Assembly (NCBI GenBank): GCA_016432725.1
Contig: JACJDG010000003.1
Span: forward strand, 3,162,001-3,226,000
Direction: 5' to 3'
Origin: Streptomyces sp. DHE7-1
GTDB lineage: Bacteria > Actinomycetota > Actinomycetes > Streptomycetales > Streptomycetaceae
DNA length: 64,000 nt
Part shown: in pieces, positions 48,375-59,485 of the stretch
Position numbering within the stretch: the first letter of the stretch is position 1
Layout of the letters: each line of letters begins with the position of its first letter
The notes under the pieces: model-generated
What the model was told of the DNA's origin: nothing
Databases searched by the model: none
Seen by the model: the letters and a program-made list of their open reading frames with translations, nothing else
Position numbers and translations under genes: made by a program

Positions 48375-48525
48375 ACTTTCCCGACGGGGTGTCGCCTCGG
48401 GCGCCGAACGGCTCGCTCACACGTTATCCGAGCTGCTCAACAGAGGCTACTCATCAGTAGCATCGAGGCCTCTGAAGGCGATGCCGTCGAGGATCGCTCA
48501 CGAACGCGAGTCCCCGACCCGACCA

Positions 48526-48548
48526 CGTGTACACGCGAATGCGTACAC
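48526..48548. promoter_or_regulatory. operator/promoter of the toxin-antitoxin operon
   Basis: Palindrome CGTGTACACG (48526-48535) and a second GTACAC box (48543-48548). TACACT could be the -10 element, which would place the transcript start at or near the ATG at 48556, giving a leaderless mRNA. Typical spot for Phd autorepression. Confidence 0.5.
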
Positions 48549-48555
48549 TGATCTC

Positions 48556-48828
48556 ATGACTGAGAACACCGTGACCGTACGGGAAGCCCGCGCGCACCTC
48601 GCCGACCACATCAACCGGGCCGAGGAAGGCGTTCCGACCGTCATCACGCGCAACGGCGCTCCGGTGGCGGCCGTGGTTCCGATCGCGGACTTCGAGGCGC
48701 TGGAGGAAGCGGCCGACGTGATGCTGGCGCGTGAGGCCGAAGCGGTCCTGGCCGAGGGCGGTCCCACCGTGACGATGGCGGAACTGCTGGCGGATCTGTT
48801 CACCGAGCACGACGGCGAAGCGGCGTGA
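48556..48828 (+). CDS. Phd/YefM-family antitoxin
   Basis: 90 residues. TVTVREARAHLADHINRAEEGVPTVITRNGAPVAAVVPIADFEALEEAAD is the classic Phd/YefM DNA-binding half; the acidic C-terminal half would wrap the toxin. ATG 48556 follows closely on the GTACAC boxes, with no clear ribosome site. Its stop overlaps the toxin start (GTGA), so antitoxin and toxin are translated together. Confidence 0.9.
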   Translation: MTENTVTVREARAHLADHINRAEEGVPTVITRNGAPVAAVVPIADFEALEEAADVMLAREAEAVLAEGGPTVTMAELLADLFTEHDGEAA

Positions 48829-49094
48829 AGTACGCCTTCCGGTTCACCACGGCAGCGCAGCGGCAGCTTCGGGCCATCAGCCGGCCCGACGCCATGCGCA
48901 TCCTGACCGCACTGACTGCGCTCGGCGACGACCCGTACCGCGAGGACGCTGACGTCAAGAAGCTCACCGGCCCGTCGGGGCTCTACCGGCTCCGGGTCGG
49001 AAGCTACCGGGTCGCCTACCAGATCAACGATGGTGAACTCGTCATCCTCGTCGTCAAGGTGGGCGACCGGCGGGACGTCTACCGCAACCTGTGA
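48825..49094 (+). CDS. RelE/ParE-family toxin
   Basis: 89 residues. KYAFRFTTAAQRQLRAISRPDAMRILTALTALGDDPYREDADVKKLTGPSGLYRLRVGSYRVAYQIN... ending in VVKVGDRRDVYRNL is a RelE/Txe fold, with GLYRLRVGSYRVAY and the C-terminal RRDVYR as the expected RNase core. GTG start within the antitoxin stop. Likely cleaves mRNA at the ribosome; ParE-type gyrase poisoning is less likely with this motif set. Confidence 0.88.
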   Translation: MKYAFRFTTAAQRQLRAISRPDAMRILTALTALGDDPYREDADVKKLTGPSGLYRLRVGSYRVAYQINDGELVILVVKVGDRRDVYRNL

Positions 49095-49131
49095 CGCCCC
49101 GCCCGACACCCGTATCGCCGGGCATCTCCCC

Positions 49132-50085
49132 TCAACGTGCCTCGCCCGCCGCGTAATAGGCGATGCCGTCGAGGATGTCGTGCTCGCTGACGACGACCTC
49201 CTCGGCCCCGGTCCGCTCCATGATCGCGAGCAGCACGAGGGCGCCCGCGCCGATCACGTCGACCCGGCCCGGGTGCATGGAGGGGATCTCCGCGCGCTCG
49301 GCGTGCGTGGAGCGCAGCAGCTCGTCCGTGATCTCGCGGACGCGCTCCCGGCTGACGCGGGAGTGGTGGATGCGCGCGGAGTCGTACTCGGGCAGCTCCT
49401 GGGCGATCGCCGACACGGTGGTGACCGAGCCGGCGAGGCCGACCAGGGTGCGCGCCTCGCGCAGCGGGACCGTCCGCTCGGCGAGGTCGAGGGCGGCCTC
49501 GACGTCCGCCCTTATGGCGGCGATCCGCTCCTCGGTGGGCGGGTCGACGACCTTGCCCTCGTGCACCAGGTGCCGTTCCGTCATCCGCACGCAGCCGACG
49601 TCCACCGACCGCGCGGCCCGTACGTGGTCGTCGCCGACGACGAACTCGGTGGAGCCGCCGCCGATGTCCACGACGAGGTAGGGGCGGGGCAGGTCGTCGC
49701 GGCCCCTGAGCTCGTTGGTCGCGCCGGTGAAGGAGAACTCGGCCTCCTGGTCGCCGGTGATGACCTCGGGCTCGACGCCGAGGATGTCCACGACGCCGCG
49801 CACGAAGTCGTCCCGGTTCTCGGCGTCCCGGGAGGCGGAGGTGGCCACGAAGCGGATCCGCTCAGCGCCGTGCTCCTTGATGACCTCGGCGTACTCGCGG
49901 CAGGCGGCGAAGGTTCGCTCCAGCGCCTCGGGGGCGAGCCGGCCGGTGCGGTCGACGCCCTGGCCGAGCCGCACGATCGTCATCCGCCGGTCCAGCTCGA
50001 CGAGTTCACCGGTCGCGGGATCGGCGTCGGCGACCAGCAGGCGGATGGAGTTCGTACCGCAGTCGACGGCGGCCACGCGGGTCAC
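49132..50085 (-). CDS. exopolyphosphatase/pppGpp phosphatase (Ppx/GppA family)
   Basis: 317 residues, the short actinobacterial form. Removes phosphate from polyphosphate or (p)ppGpp. ASKHA motifs: VAAVDCGTNSIRLLVAD (phosphate 1), ATSASRDAENRDDF, VVDIGGGSTEFVVGDD (phosphate 2), and TLVGLAGSVTTVSAIAQ. The GTG start overlaps the DUF501 stop (GTGA). Downstream member of an eno–ftsB–DUF501–ppx set; whether it uses polyP or pppGpp is not decided by sequence. Confidence 0.9.
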   Translation of the reverse strand: MTRVAAVDCGTNSIRLLVADADPATGELVELDRRMTIVRLGQGVDRTGRLAPEALERTFAACREYAEVIKEHGAERIRFVATSASRDAENRDDFVRGVVDILGVEPEVITGDQEAEFSFTGATNELRGRDDLPRPYLVVDIGGGSTEFVVGDDHVRAARSVDVGCVRMTERHLVHEGKVVDPPTEERIAAIRADVEAALDLAERTVPLREARTLVGLAGSVTTVSAIAQELPEYDSARIHHSRVSRERVREITDELLRSTHAERAEIPSMHPGRVDVIGAGALVLLAIMERTGAEEVVVSEHDILDGIAYYAAGEAR

Positions 50086-50621
50086 TTCTCGCCCTCCCCG
50101 GCCGGCTCGCACGGCGTCACGCACGGTCCCTTGCTCCACCACTCGGGGAGCATCGCGATCGCCTCGTCGCCGAGCGGGTTCACTCCCGGTCCGGCGGCCA
50201 GCGAGTGGGCCACCAGCACGTGCAGGCACTTCACCCGGTCCGGCATGCCGCCGGCGCTCGGGAAGCCCGCCAGCACCTCGATCTCGTCCCGGCGGCGGAT
50301 GTAGTCCTCGTGGGCGGCCCGGTAGGCGGCGGCCAGCTCCGGGTCGGTCCCGAGCCGCTCGGTCATCTCCTTCATGACGCCGTCCGCCTCCAGCGTGCCG
50401 ATCGCCGAGTTGGCGCGCGGGCACGTCAGGTAGTACGTCGTCGGGAAGGGGGTGCCGTCGGGCAGCCGGGGCGCCGTCTCCACGACGTCGGGCTGACCAC
50501 AGGGGCAGCGGTGCGCGATGGCCCGCAGGCCGCGCGGCGGGCGGCCCAGCTGCTGCTTGAAGGCCTCGACGTCCGCGTCGGTGGGCTCGGTGCGCGGAGT
50601 GGGCGGCGGAGGCGTTTCCAT
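50082..50621 (-). CDS. DUF501 protein
   Basis: 179 residues. GLRAIAHRCPCGQPDVVETAPRLPDGTPFPTTYYLTCPRANSAIGTLEADGVM and GGMPDRVKCLHVLVAHSLAAGPGVNPLGDEAIAMLP are the DUF501 core, which pairs CPCG, TCPR and KCLH into what looks like a metal site. It always sits between ftsB-like and ppx genes in actinobacteria; role unknown. ATG 50621, stop overlapping ppx. Confidence 0.9.
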   Translation of the reverse strand: METPPPPTPRTEPTDADVEAFKQQLGRPPRGLRAIAHRCPCGQPDVVETAPRLPDGTPFPTTYYLTCPRANSAIGTLEADGVMKEMTERLGTDPELAAAYRAAHEDYIRRRDEIEVLAGFPSAGGMPDRVKCLHVLVAHSLAAGPGVNPLGDEAIAMLPEWWSKGPCVTPCEPAGEGEK

Positions 50622-50703
50622 GACTGCTTTCAGGGTGGCTTTCTGTCGGTGGCCGGCCCGCGGGCCGGTTACTGGTGGCGGCCGGTGGCCGGCCGGGGTC
50701 CGG

Positions 50704-51180
50704 TCACTGGTCGGAGGCGTCGGCCTTGTCGACCCCGTCCCAGACGTTCGCGTACCAGGGCCGGTGGGCGGCCCCGAGGTCGGCGCGGGACTGCTTGGCC
50801 CCGCCCGGGTCGACGACGACGTAGCCGGTCTCCCCGGGCATCACGTAGTGCAGCCGGCGCCGGATCTGCTGCTCGGCGTAGGCGTCGTCCTGCCAGCGCG
50901 CCTTGAGGTCGCGCAGCTGTTCGACGCGCTGCCGGGCCTGTCCCCGCTCCTGCTGGAGGTCGGAGATCTCGGCGCGCTGGGAGACGTACTGCCGCATCGG
51001 GTAGGCGAGGGCGACGATCAGCGAGCACAGCACCAGTGCCAGCAGGGCCGCGCGGCCGGTGAGCCGGGAGCGGCGGGCCTGCCGTTTGGTCTGGGAGCGG
51101 TAGACCCGGGCCGCGGTCTGCTCGCCGAGGGCGCGCAGTCTGGTGGCTGTGGAGAAACGGTCCCGGTCCTTGACGGCCAT
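50704..51180 (-). CDS. FtsB/DivIC-family septum formation initiator
   Basis: 158 residues. Single N-proximal membrane helix (AALLALVLCSLIVALAYPM) followed by a coiled coil (QRAEISDLQQERGQARQRVEQLRDLKARWQDDAYAEQQIRRRLHYVMPGETGYVVVD), the FtsB/DivIC layout; it links FtsL/FtsQ in the divisome. ATG 51180 follows GGAG. The long basic N-terminus and a 40-residue tail are usual in streptomycetes. Between eno and DUF501. Confidence 0.87.
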   Translation of the reverse strand: MAVKDRDRFSTATRLRALGEQTAARVYRSQTKRQARRSRLTGRAALLALVLCSLIVALAYPMRQYVSQRAEISDLQQERGQARQRVEQLRDLKARWQDDAYAEQQIRRRLHYVMPGETGYVVVDPGGAKQSRADLGAAHRPWYANVWDGVDKADASDQ

Positions 51181-51302
51181 CTGGCTCTCCGCCTCCCCTT
51201 CCACGTGCGTACGTCCCCGCACACGGTACGGGACCGGGTACGGGGACGTACGTACGACTGGCTGATACCCGGGCCGTCCTGTCCGGATCGGCCCGGTGGG
51301 GG

Positions 51303-53654
<2,352 letters not shown>

Positions 53655-53820
53655 TCACCGACGCCTGCGAGGTGAGCTGTCGGGTTCGGGCCGGTTGAGT
53701 TGCCCGGCCGCGGGCCCGCTTTCACGGGCCGCGGCTCCACCCCTAGCCGGTTCCGGCGTCAATCGCCGGTTCCGGCACTTACCTTGGGTCCCCCGCTCCT
53801 GCCTACGGCGCTTTACGCGA
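53655..53820 (-). promoter_or_regulatory. ydaO/yuaA-type c-di-AMP riboswitch
   Basis: In the minus-strand leader of the Rpf gene, the conserved blocks appear in order: AAAGCGCCGTAGGCAGGAG, GGGGGACCC, a GCCGG-flanked stem, CTAGGGGTGGAGCCGCG, and GAACCCGACAGCTCACC followed by TCGCAGGCGT. The last block is the most diagnostic. The 3' part lies 13-40 bases from the start codon, so ligand binding can reach the ribosome site. Assigned from motif recognition, not a covariance search. Confidence 0.8.
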
Positions 53821-54017
53821 CGACTGTTCCCGGACGGCCGCTGGCAGGATTCGGCGTTGCGACAGCCGGGGCTCGTGGTGACGAGCGGTCACGACCGTAG
53901 ACAGGCGATCGAGGGAATTTCAAAGACGATCAGGGCTTCTGAGACTCATCCCACACTTTCACCTAAACGGACATCGACGACCAATCCGGGCGTCAACTAC
54001 CGCTGCATTTGGCCCGT
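53821..54017. other. promoter region of the first Rpf/LysM gene
   Basis: About 200 bases of less GC-rich DNA between the second Rpf gene's stop (TAA, 54018-54020) and the riboswitch. CTAAACGG words occur near 53963 and 54013 in opposite orientation. No gene. Confidence 0.4.
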
Positions 54018-55028
54018 TTAGCTACCGACTTCCAGGGTCTGACCGGCGGAGACGCGGTTCGGGTCGGCACCGATGGCCTTCTTGTTCAGGGCGTAGAGCT
54101 CGTGCCATCCGCCGTCCACGTCAAGGGAGTCGGCGATGGAGGCGAGGGTGTCACCCTCGCGCACGGTGTAGGTGTCCGCTCCGCGCGAGGCGTGCTTGCC
54201 CGACGACGTGACCTCTTGACCGTTTGTCACGCTTTCGTCCGCGATGTCGCCGCGATGACGTCCACCACTACCGAGCGCCCCGGTGTCGACCAGGCTCCAA
54301 GAACCGCCGGTCTGCCATGAATTGTCCGAGTCCTCCATGGCGGGATCCGTGGTCGCGGACCCACTCCCCTGCGACTCCTCGGTGCGCGGAGAAGCGGATT
54401 TGTCGGACTTGGGGGTTTCCGGGCCCTTGTCCGACTTCTCGGAGCCGGCGTCCTCGCCCGCGTCCGAGGACGGCTTGCCGGCCGAGTCCGAGGAGGACTC
54501 GGGCGAGGCGGATGAATCCGGCAGACCGGACGAGTCGGAGTCGTCGGCGGAATCCGAGGAGTCCGTGGAGCCGGTGGCGTCGCCCGACGCGCCGTGGTCC
54601 GAGTCGGACTTCCCGGAGCCTCCGACGCCCGTGTCGACGTCCAGGGAACCGGAGTCGGCGGTCAGGCCGGAGAGCAGGGCGCACGTGGTCCAGGGCGTGG
54701 TGCCCTTGTCCGCGAGGATCCTCTCGGCGACGGCGATCTGCTGCGAGCGGCTGGCCTGGTCGGCGGTGGGGGCGTACTTGGTGCCGCCGTAGGCGGCCCA
54801 GTCGTCCTGGGGGATCTGCAGCCCGCCGTAGTACCCGTTGCCCGTGTCGGCACTCCAGGAGCCGCCGCTCTCGCACTCGGCGACCTTGTCCCAGGTGGTT
54901 CCGTCGGCCGCGTTGGCGCTCGCGGCGCCGAGGAGCGGGATGGCGATGGCGGAGCCGGTCACTCCGGCCGCGACGAGAAGAGCCGGAGCCTGACGGGGGC
55001 GACGGTGACGACCGTTCCCGGAGAGCAT
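54018..55028 (-). CDS. second Rpf-like muralytic protein with LysM
   Basis: 336 residues. Signal peptide; Rpf domain ([37 protein letters not shown]) with the catalytic glutamate; then an unusually long acidic Ser/Asp/Gly-rich linker of about 130 residues (SDSDHGASGDATGS...), then a LysM (YTVREGDTLASIADSLDVDGGWHELYALNKKAIGADPNRVSAGQTLEVGS). Tandem paralogue of the first Rpf gene, with no riboswitch of its own; a 13-base palindrome lies 86-98 bases upstream. Confidence 0.88.
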   Translation of the reverse strand: MLSGNGRHRRPRQAPALLVAAGVTGSAIAIPLLGAASANAADGTTWDKVAECESGGSWSADTGNGYYGGLQIPQDDWAAYGGTKYAPTADQASRSQQIAVAERILADKGTTPWTTCALLSGLTADSGSLDVDTGVGGSGKSDSDHGASGDATGSTDSSDSADDSDSSGLPDSSASPESSSDSAGKPSSDAGEDAGSEKSDKGPETPKSDKSASPRTEESQGSGSATTDPAMEDSDNSWQTGGSWSLVDTGALGSGGRHRGDIADESVTNGQEVTSSGKHASRGADTYTVREGDTLASIADSLDVDGGWHELYALNKKAIGADPNRVSAGQTLEVGS

Positions 55029-55113
55029 GCGGAAGCCTTTCGTGCGACAGCGGGACCGGCGCGGCGTTTAACGCTCGGGCCGCGCTGATGGGTGAACGTA
55101 TAGGCATACGATC

Positions 55114-55126
55114 ACTTGTCACAAGT
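55114..55126. promoter_or_regulatory. palindrome upstream of the second Rpf gene
   Basis: ACTTGT-c-ACAAGT, perfect 6-bp arms, in an AT-rich patch 86-98 bases before the start codon; also GTAT-N4-ATAC just downstream of it (55098-55109). Confidence 0.35.
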
Positions 55127-55176
55127 TCATGCCGCACAGATCACGTGAAGATCACAGAGTTGAACGTCCTTCATGT

Positions 55177-56465
55177 TCAAGGTTGTACGGCCTGCTCCGC
55201 GACCGGGGTGAACTCCACGGGCAGGGTGCGCAGCCCGCGCATGATGAGGCCGCCGCGCCAGCGCAGATCGGCCGGATCGGCCGCGAGCCGCAGGTCGGGG
55301 AGGCGGGTGAGGAGCGTGGCGAGCGCGGTGCGGCCCTCCAGGCGGGCCAGCGGGGCGCCGAGGCAGTAGTGGATGCCGTGGCCGTAGCCGAGGTGCTGGT
55401 TGTCCCCGCGGGCGAGATCGAGGACGTCGGGGTCGGCGAACCGCTCCGGGTCCCGGTCCGCGGCGGCGAGGACGACGAGCACCGGGTCCCCGGCCGCGAT
55501 GTGCTGCCCGCCGAGCGTGAGCGGCTCGGTGGCGAACCGCCAGGTGGCCAGCTCGACCGGGCCGTCGAAGCGCAGCAGTTCCTCGATGCCGGTCTCGAGC
55601 AGGCCCTGTTCGCCGCGGGCCAGGGAGTCCTGCAGCCGGTGGCGCTGCCCGGGGTGGGTGAGCAGGGCGTAGGTGCCGTTGCCGATGAGGTTGACGGTCG
55701 TCTCGAAACCGGCGAACAGCAGGATGAAGGCCATCGCGGCGGCCTCGTTCTCGGTGAGGTGCTCGCCGTGGTCGGAGGCGCGGATGAGGCCGGAGATCAG
55801 GTCCTCGCCCGGGGTGGGCTCGGCCGGCAGCGCCGCACGCTTGCGGTGGATCAGTTCGGCGAGGTAGCCGCGCATCTTCTTCACCGAGCGGGCGACCCCG
55901 CCCCGCGGTCCGCCGCCGTGCCTGATCATCATCCCGGCCCAGTCGCGGAAGTCGTCCTGGTCCTCGCGCGGGACGCCGAGCAGGTCGCAGATGGCGTAGA
56001 TGGGCAGCGGGAAGGCGAACTCGTGGATGAGGTCGGCGGAGCCCGTCCGCGCGAACCGGTCGATGAGGTCGTCGGTCAGCTCCTGCACCCGGGCGCGAAC
56101 TCGGCGACCCGGCGGGGCGTGAACGCCTTGCTGACCAGCCGGCGCAGCCTGGTGTGGTCCGGCGGGTCGATGTTCAGCAGGTGTGTCATCAGCTCGGCCT
56201 TGCGCTCGCCCGGGATACCGGTCTTGCCCTTGGCGTGCGCGGGCTCGTCGTGGTGCGCGGGGTTCTTGCTCAGCCGGTGGTCGGCGAGGGCCTGCCGGGC
56301 GTCGGCGTACCGGGTGACCAGCCAGGCCTCGACCCCGCTGGGCAGCCGCGTCCGGCGCACCGGCTCGTGCTCGCGCAGCCAGGCGTAGGCGGGGTAGGGA
56401 TCGGCGGCGAACTCCCAGGTGAACAGTTCGGGCGCGGTGCTGGGCGGGGCGGGCTGGTCGGTCAC
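55177..56465 (-). CDS. cytochrome P450 (frameshifted)
   Basis: About 429 residues after repair. Class I bacterial P450. I-helix FAGFETTVN, K-helix EELLR, and heme loop HLGYGHGIHYCLGAPLARLEGR with the proximal cysteine. The frame breaks at the C run 56088-56090; one base turns an early stop into VQELTDDLIDRFARTG and an open frame. The GTG start overlaps the stop of the upstream ATPase gene (GTGA), so the two are translationally coupled. Substrate unknown; no ferredoxin gene is adjacent. Confidence 0.88.
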
Positions 56466-58339
56466 TCCCCGACGGTATCGGTCGCGGAAGCCAGCTCGTG
56501 CCTGGCCATCGCGTGCCCGTCGGCGGCGGCCCGCCGGATCCAGTGGTCGGCCCACTGGCGCAGCGCGCGGGCGAGGGCGTACGCGGCGTTGGTGTCACCG
56601 TGCTCGGCGGCCTCCCTCAGACAGGGCACGGCCTTCTCGTACTCCCCCGCCTCGACGAGCATGTCGCCCAGCATCGCGTTCACGTCCCGCACCAGTTGTT
56701 CGCTCGGCAGGCCCGCGGCCACCGCCCTCTCGAGCCAGGTGACGCAGCCGTCCCGGTCCTCCCCGATCTCCGCCATGACGCCGAGCAGGAACATGGCTCC
56801 GCCGTCGCCCTCCTCCGCCCTGCCGGACAGCTCCCGGTCCGCCGCCCGGGCCACGGCGTCGACGACGTCGGCCCCCTCCGTCCCGGCGACGCTCATCACC
56901 TCGAGCCACACGTACACCGGTATGTCCGCGTACGCCTCGTCGGTCTCGAGGTCCGCCCGCAGTGATCCGTGGACCTCGTAGGCGTCGGCGTTCTCGGGGT
57001 CCTGGACCAGCAGGCCGGTCAACCCCAGCCGGGGTGCGACCGCCCAGGCCAGGCCCTCCTCCCGGGTCTCCCAGTCCCTCTCGTGCTCCTGCCACTGCTC
57101 CGGGGGCACGTCGGCGAAGTACGCGGCCACCATCTCGCCCAGCACGTCGGCCGGCAGCGGCCCGGTGAGACCGCACCGCGCGGCGTCGGCCGCCGCGCGG
57201 ACCAGGAAGTGACCGGCGGGGTGCGCGCCGGCTCGGCGCGCCCGCCGCCACTCGTCCCACAGCTCGGGACCGACCGCCAGGTACTCGGTCACCGTGAGCC
57301 GGCCGCGGTTGTCCCGGGCGCCGGCCAGCCGGGGATCGTCCACGGTCCCCAGCGCCGCCAGCTCGCGCGGGCTCCACTCCCGGGCGAGTTCGACCGTCTC
57401 GGCCCGGCCCAGCACCCGGGCCGCCCGTCCGCCGCCGAACCGGTGCGCGTCGTACGCCTCGTCGTCCATCGTCGCGACGACCGGGACCCCGAGGGCGGCG
57501 AGCTGGGCCGGCAGCCCCGCGTCCAGCCCGTGTTCGCCCAGGTGGCCGTCCAGGTCGTCCAGCCACAGGACGTACGAGCCCGGGCGCTCGCGCAGCACCC
57601 CGGGCAGCGCGCGCAGGTCCGTTCCCGGTGCGGGCGCGTACACGCGCGTGTCCTCCGGCAGGACGCGACGGACCGCCTGCCACGCGGTGCGGCTCTTGCC
57701 GGACCGCGGCTCGCCGGTCACCACGACGAGACCGCCCCGGCGCAGCAGCCGGACCAGCCGGTGGTCGGCGTCCCGGCCGACGTACGGGGGCAGTTCGTCG
57801 CCCGTGCCGAGACGCTGGGCCCGGTGGACGCCCAGGGCGATGCAGTCGGCCGTGCCGGTCCGCGGCCAGGTCCCGGGGTCGGGGAGGGCGGCACCGCCGG
57901 GATGGGTTCCGTAGGTGTTGTGCTGGACCCCGATGACGGGGGCGTGGAACGTGCTCCGGCTGAAGTCGACGTGATCGCCGGCGGGGACGGCCGGGGCCGG
58001 AACGGCGGTGACCGGGGGCTGCGGCTGCGGCTGCGGCTGTGCGCGGAGCCTGCACTCCTTCACCATCTCGACGAGTTCGACCGTCGCCCGTCCGTCGTCG
58101 TCCTGGGCGAGCACGGCCCCGACGCGCCTGCTCCACCGGTCGTGCGCCGCCGTCCGGGTGTCGGACGGCGGCCTGTTGCTGTGGAAACCGCGGACCAGCA
58201 GGGCGTACCCGGGCTGCCCGTGGCGCTCGAACCACGCCGCGAACACCTCCACGGCCCGTGCGCCGCCGGGCCGCTTCCACAGCCAGTCGACGAGGACATC
58301 CGCCCCCTCGGCCGCCATCTCCTCCAACTGCTGTTCCAC
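56462..58339 (-). CDS. P-loop ATPase with C-terminal Sel1/TPR-like repeats
   Basis: 625 residues. N-terminal 100-residue helical domain (LEEMAAEGADVLVDWLWKRPGGARAVEVFAAWFERH), a Gln/Pro linker, a short VIGVQHNTYGT motif, then Walker A VVTGEPRSGKSRTAW, Walker B-like VLWLDDLDGHLGEHG and sensor-like VVATMDDEAYDA, as in STAND/AAA NTPases. The C-terminal quarter has TPR/Sel1-like repeats (GGAMFLLGVMAEIGEDRDGCVTWLERAVAAG; PCLREAAEHGDTNAAYALARAL). GTG 58339 with AGGGGG upstream. Coupled to the P450. Function unknown; a sensing or scaffold ATPase is likely. Confidence 0.7.
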   Translation of the reverse strand: MEQQLEEMAAEGADVLVDWLWKRPGGARAVEVFAAWFERHGQPGYALLVRGFHSNRPPSDTRTAAHDRWSRRVGAVLAQDDDGRATVELVEMVKECRLRAQPQPQPQPPVTAVPAPAVPAGDHVDFSRSTFHAPVIGVQHNTYGTHPGGAALPDPGTWPRTGTADCIALGVHRAQRLGTGDELPPYVGRDADHRLVRLLRRGGLVVVTGEPRSGKSRTAWQAVRRVLPEDTRVYAPAPGTDLRALPGVLRERPGSYVLWLDDLDGHLGEHGLDAGLPAQLAALGVPVVATMDDEAYDAHRFGGGRAARVLGRAETVELAREWSPRELAALGTVDDPRLAGARDNRGRLTVTEYLAVGPELWDEWRRARRAGAHPAGHFLVRAAADAARCGLTGPLPADVLGEMVAAYFADVPPEQWQEHERDWETREEGLAWAVAPRLGLTGLLVQDPENADAYEVHGSLRADLETDEAYADIPVYVWLEVMSVAGTEGADVVDAVARAADRELSGRAEEGDGGAMFLLGVMAEIGEDRDGCVTWLERAVAAGLPSEQLVRDVNAMLGDMLVEAGEYEKAVPCLREAAEHGDTNAAYALARALRQWADHWIRRAAADGHAMARHELASATDTVGE

Positions 58340-58421
58340 TCGTGCCCCCTGGCCGTCCGTGCGTGCCCTGGGGCAACGGTACTGACCTGAGGCGCCGTCA
58401 CCGAGTGGCTCGGCGGAGGTG

Positions 58422-59389
58422 TCAGCTCTCGGCCGCCCGTATCGCGTCCCGGTACACCCGGGCCGCCGCCCGCAGCGCCGCCTCCGGGTCCACTCCGCAG
58501 GCCTCCGCGCCAACCGCCAGGGCCAGCAGTTCGTAGCCGACGCCCTCGCCCTCGGGCAGCGGCACCCGAAGGCCCGCCGTGCGGGTGCGGGAGGCGAGCT
58601 TGGCGGCGAGGGCGAGGCCGGGCTGGCCGAGGGGGACGCCCTCGGTGACGGAGGTGCGCCGCTTCTCCTCGGCCTTGGTGCGCAGCCAGTGCTCCTTGAC
58701 GTCCTCCGGGGTCTCGGCCGTCTCGTCGCCGAAGACGTGCGGGTGGCGGTGGATCAGCTTGGCGACGATGCCGCCGGCCACGTCGTCGACGGAGAACGGG
58801 GCCTCCGGGTCCTCCTCGGCGATGCGGGAGTGGAAGACGACCTGGAGCAGGACGTCGCCCAGTTCCTCGCGCAGTTCCTCCCGGTCGCCGGCCTCGATCG
58901 CCTCGACCAGTTCGTACGCCTCCTCGATCCCGTACTTCGCCAGTCCCAGGTGGGTCTGCCGGGACGACCAGGGGCATTCGACGCGGATGCGGTCCATGAC
59001 CTGGACGAGGTCGAGGAGGCGGGCGCCGGGCAGGTCGTAGGAGGCGGGCAGCAGCTCCAGCTCCGGCATCCGGAACCGCCCGGAACCGGCGAGGCGGGCG
59101 AGACCGTCGGTGAGGGCGGGCTCCCCTCCCCCGTGGCCACGACCACCACCGTCCGCCCGCCCGCGCAGGCGTCGACCAGTTCCTGCGCGGTGGGCGACGC
59201 CTCCGCCACGGATATCCCGGCCTCCCGCAGGTAGGGGAGCTGCGGGTGGGCGCCGTCCGCGCACAGCACGGCGTCGGCGGCGCGCAGCGCCTGCCAGGCG
59301 GGCCAGGACAGCAGGCCGGGCGCGACACGGTGGCTGGTGGTGAGCAGGACGATGCGGCCGGGGCCGGCTTCGGGACTGGTTGCGTTCAC
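58422..59389 (-). CDS. mazG: MazG-family nucleoside triphosphate pyrophosphohydrolase (frameshifted)
   Basis: About 322 residues after repair. It hydrolyses (d)NTPs to NMP and pyrophosphate. The MazG core is clear: PWSSRQTHLGLAKYGIEEAYELVEAIEAGDREELREELGDVLLQVVFHSRIAEE with EExxExxEAI and EELGD metal motifs, and KLIHRHPHVFGD. The N-terminal 90 residues (RIVLLTTSHRVAPGLLSWPAWQALRAADAVLCAD, LREAGISVAEASPTAQELVDA) resemble a partial tetrapyrrole-methylase domain, as in YabN-type fusions. One base at the runs 59123-59132 restores the frame. GTG 59389. Confidence 0.85.
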
Positions 59390-59485
59390 GATCCGAACGT
59401 AACCCACGCCCGGAAAGGACGGGATCGGTTGTCCACAGGGCGGGGACAACGTGTGATCGTACGACCGGCCACCGGCAGCCGGCCG

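Larger units (their letters stand above)
48039..48555. other. 517-base intergenic region upstream of ndh and the toxin-antitoxin pair
   Basis: No protein-coding frame supported. Contains several dyads: GTGACA-N7-TGTCAC (48127-48145), the 12-base palindrome TGAACATGTTCA (48280-48291), a Rex-like site (48357-48374), and GCTACT-catc-AGTAGC nested in CAGAGGC/GCCTCTG (48441-48474). Confidence 0.5.
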
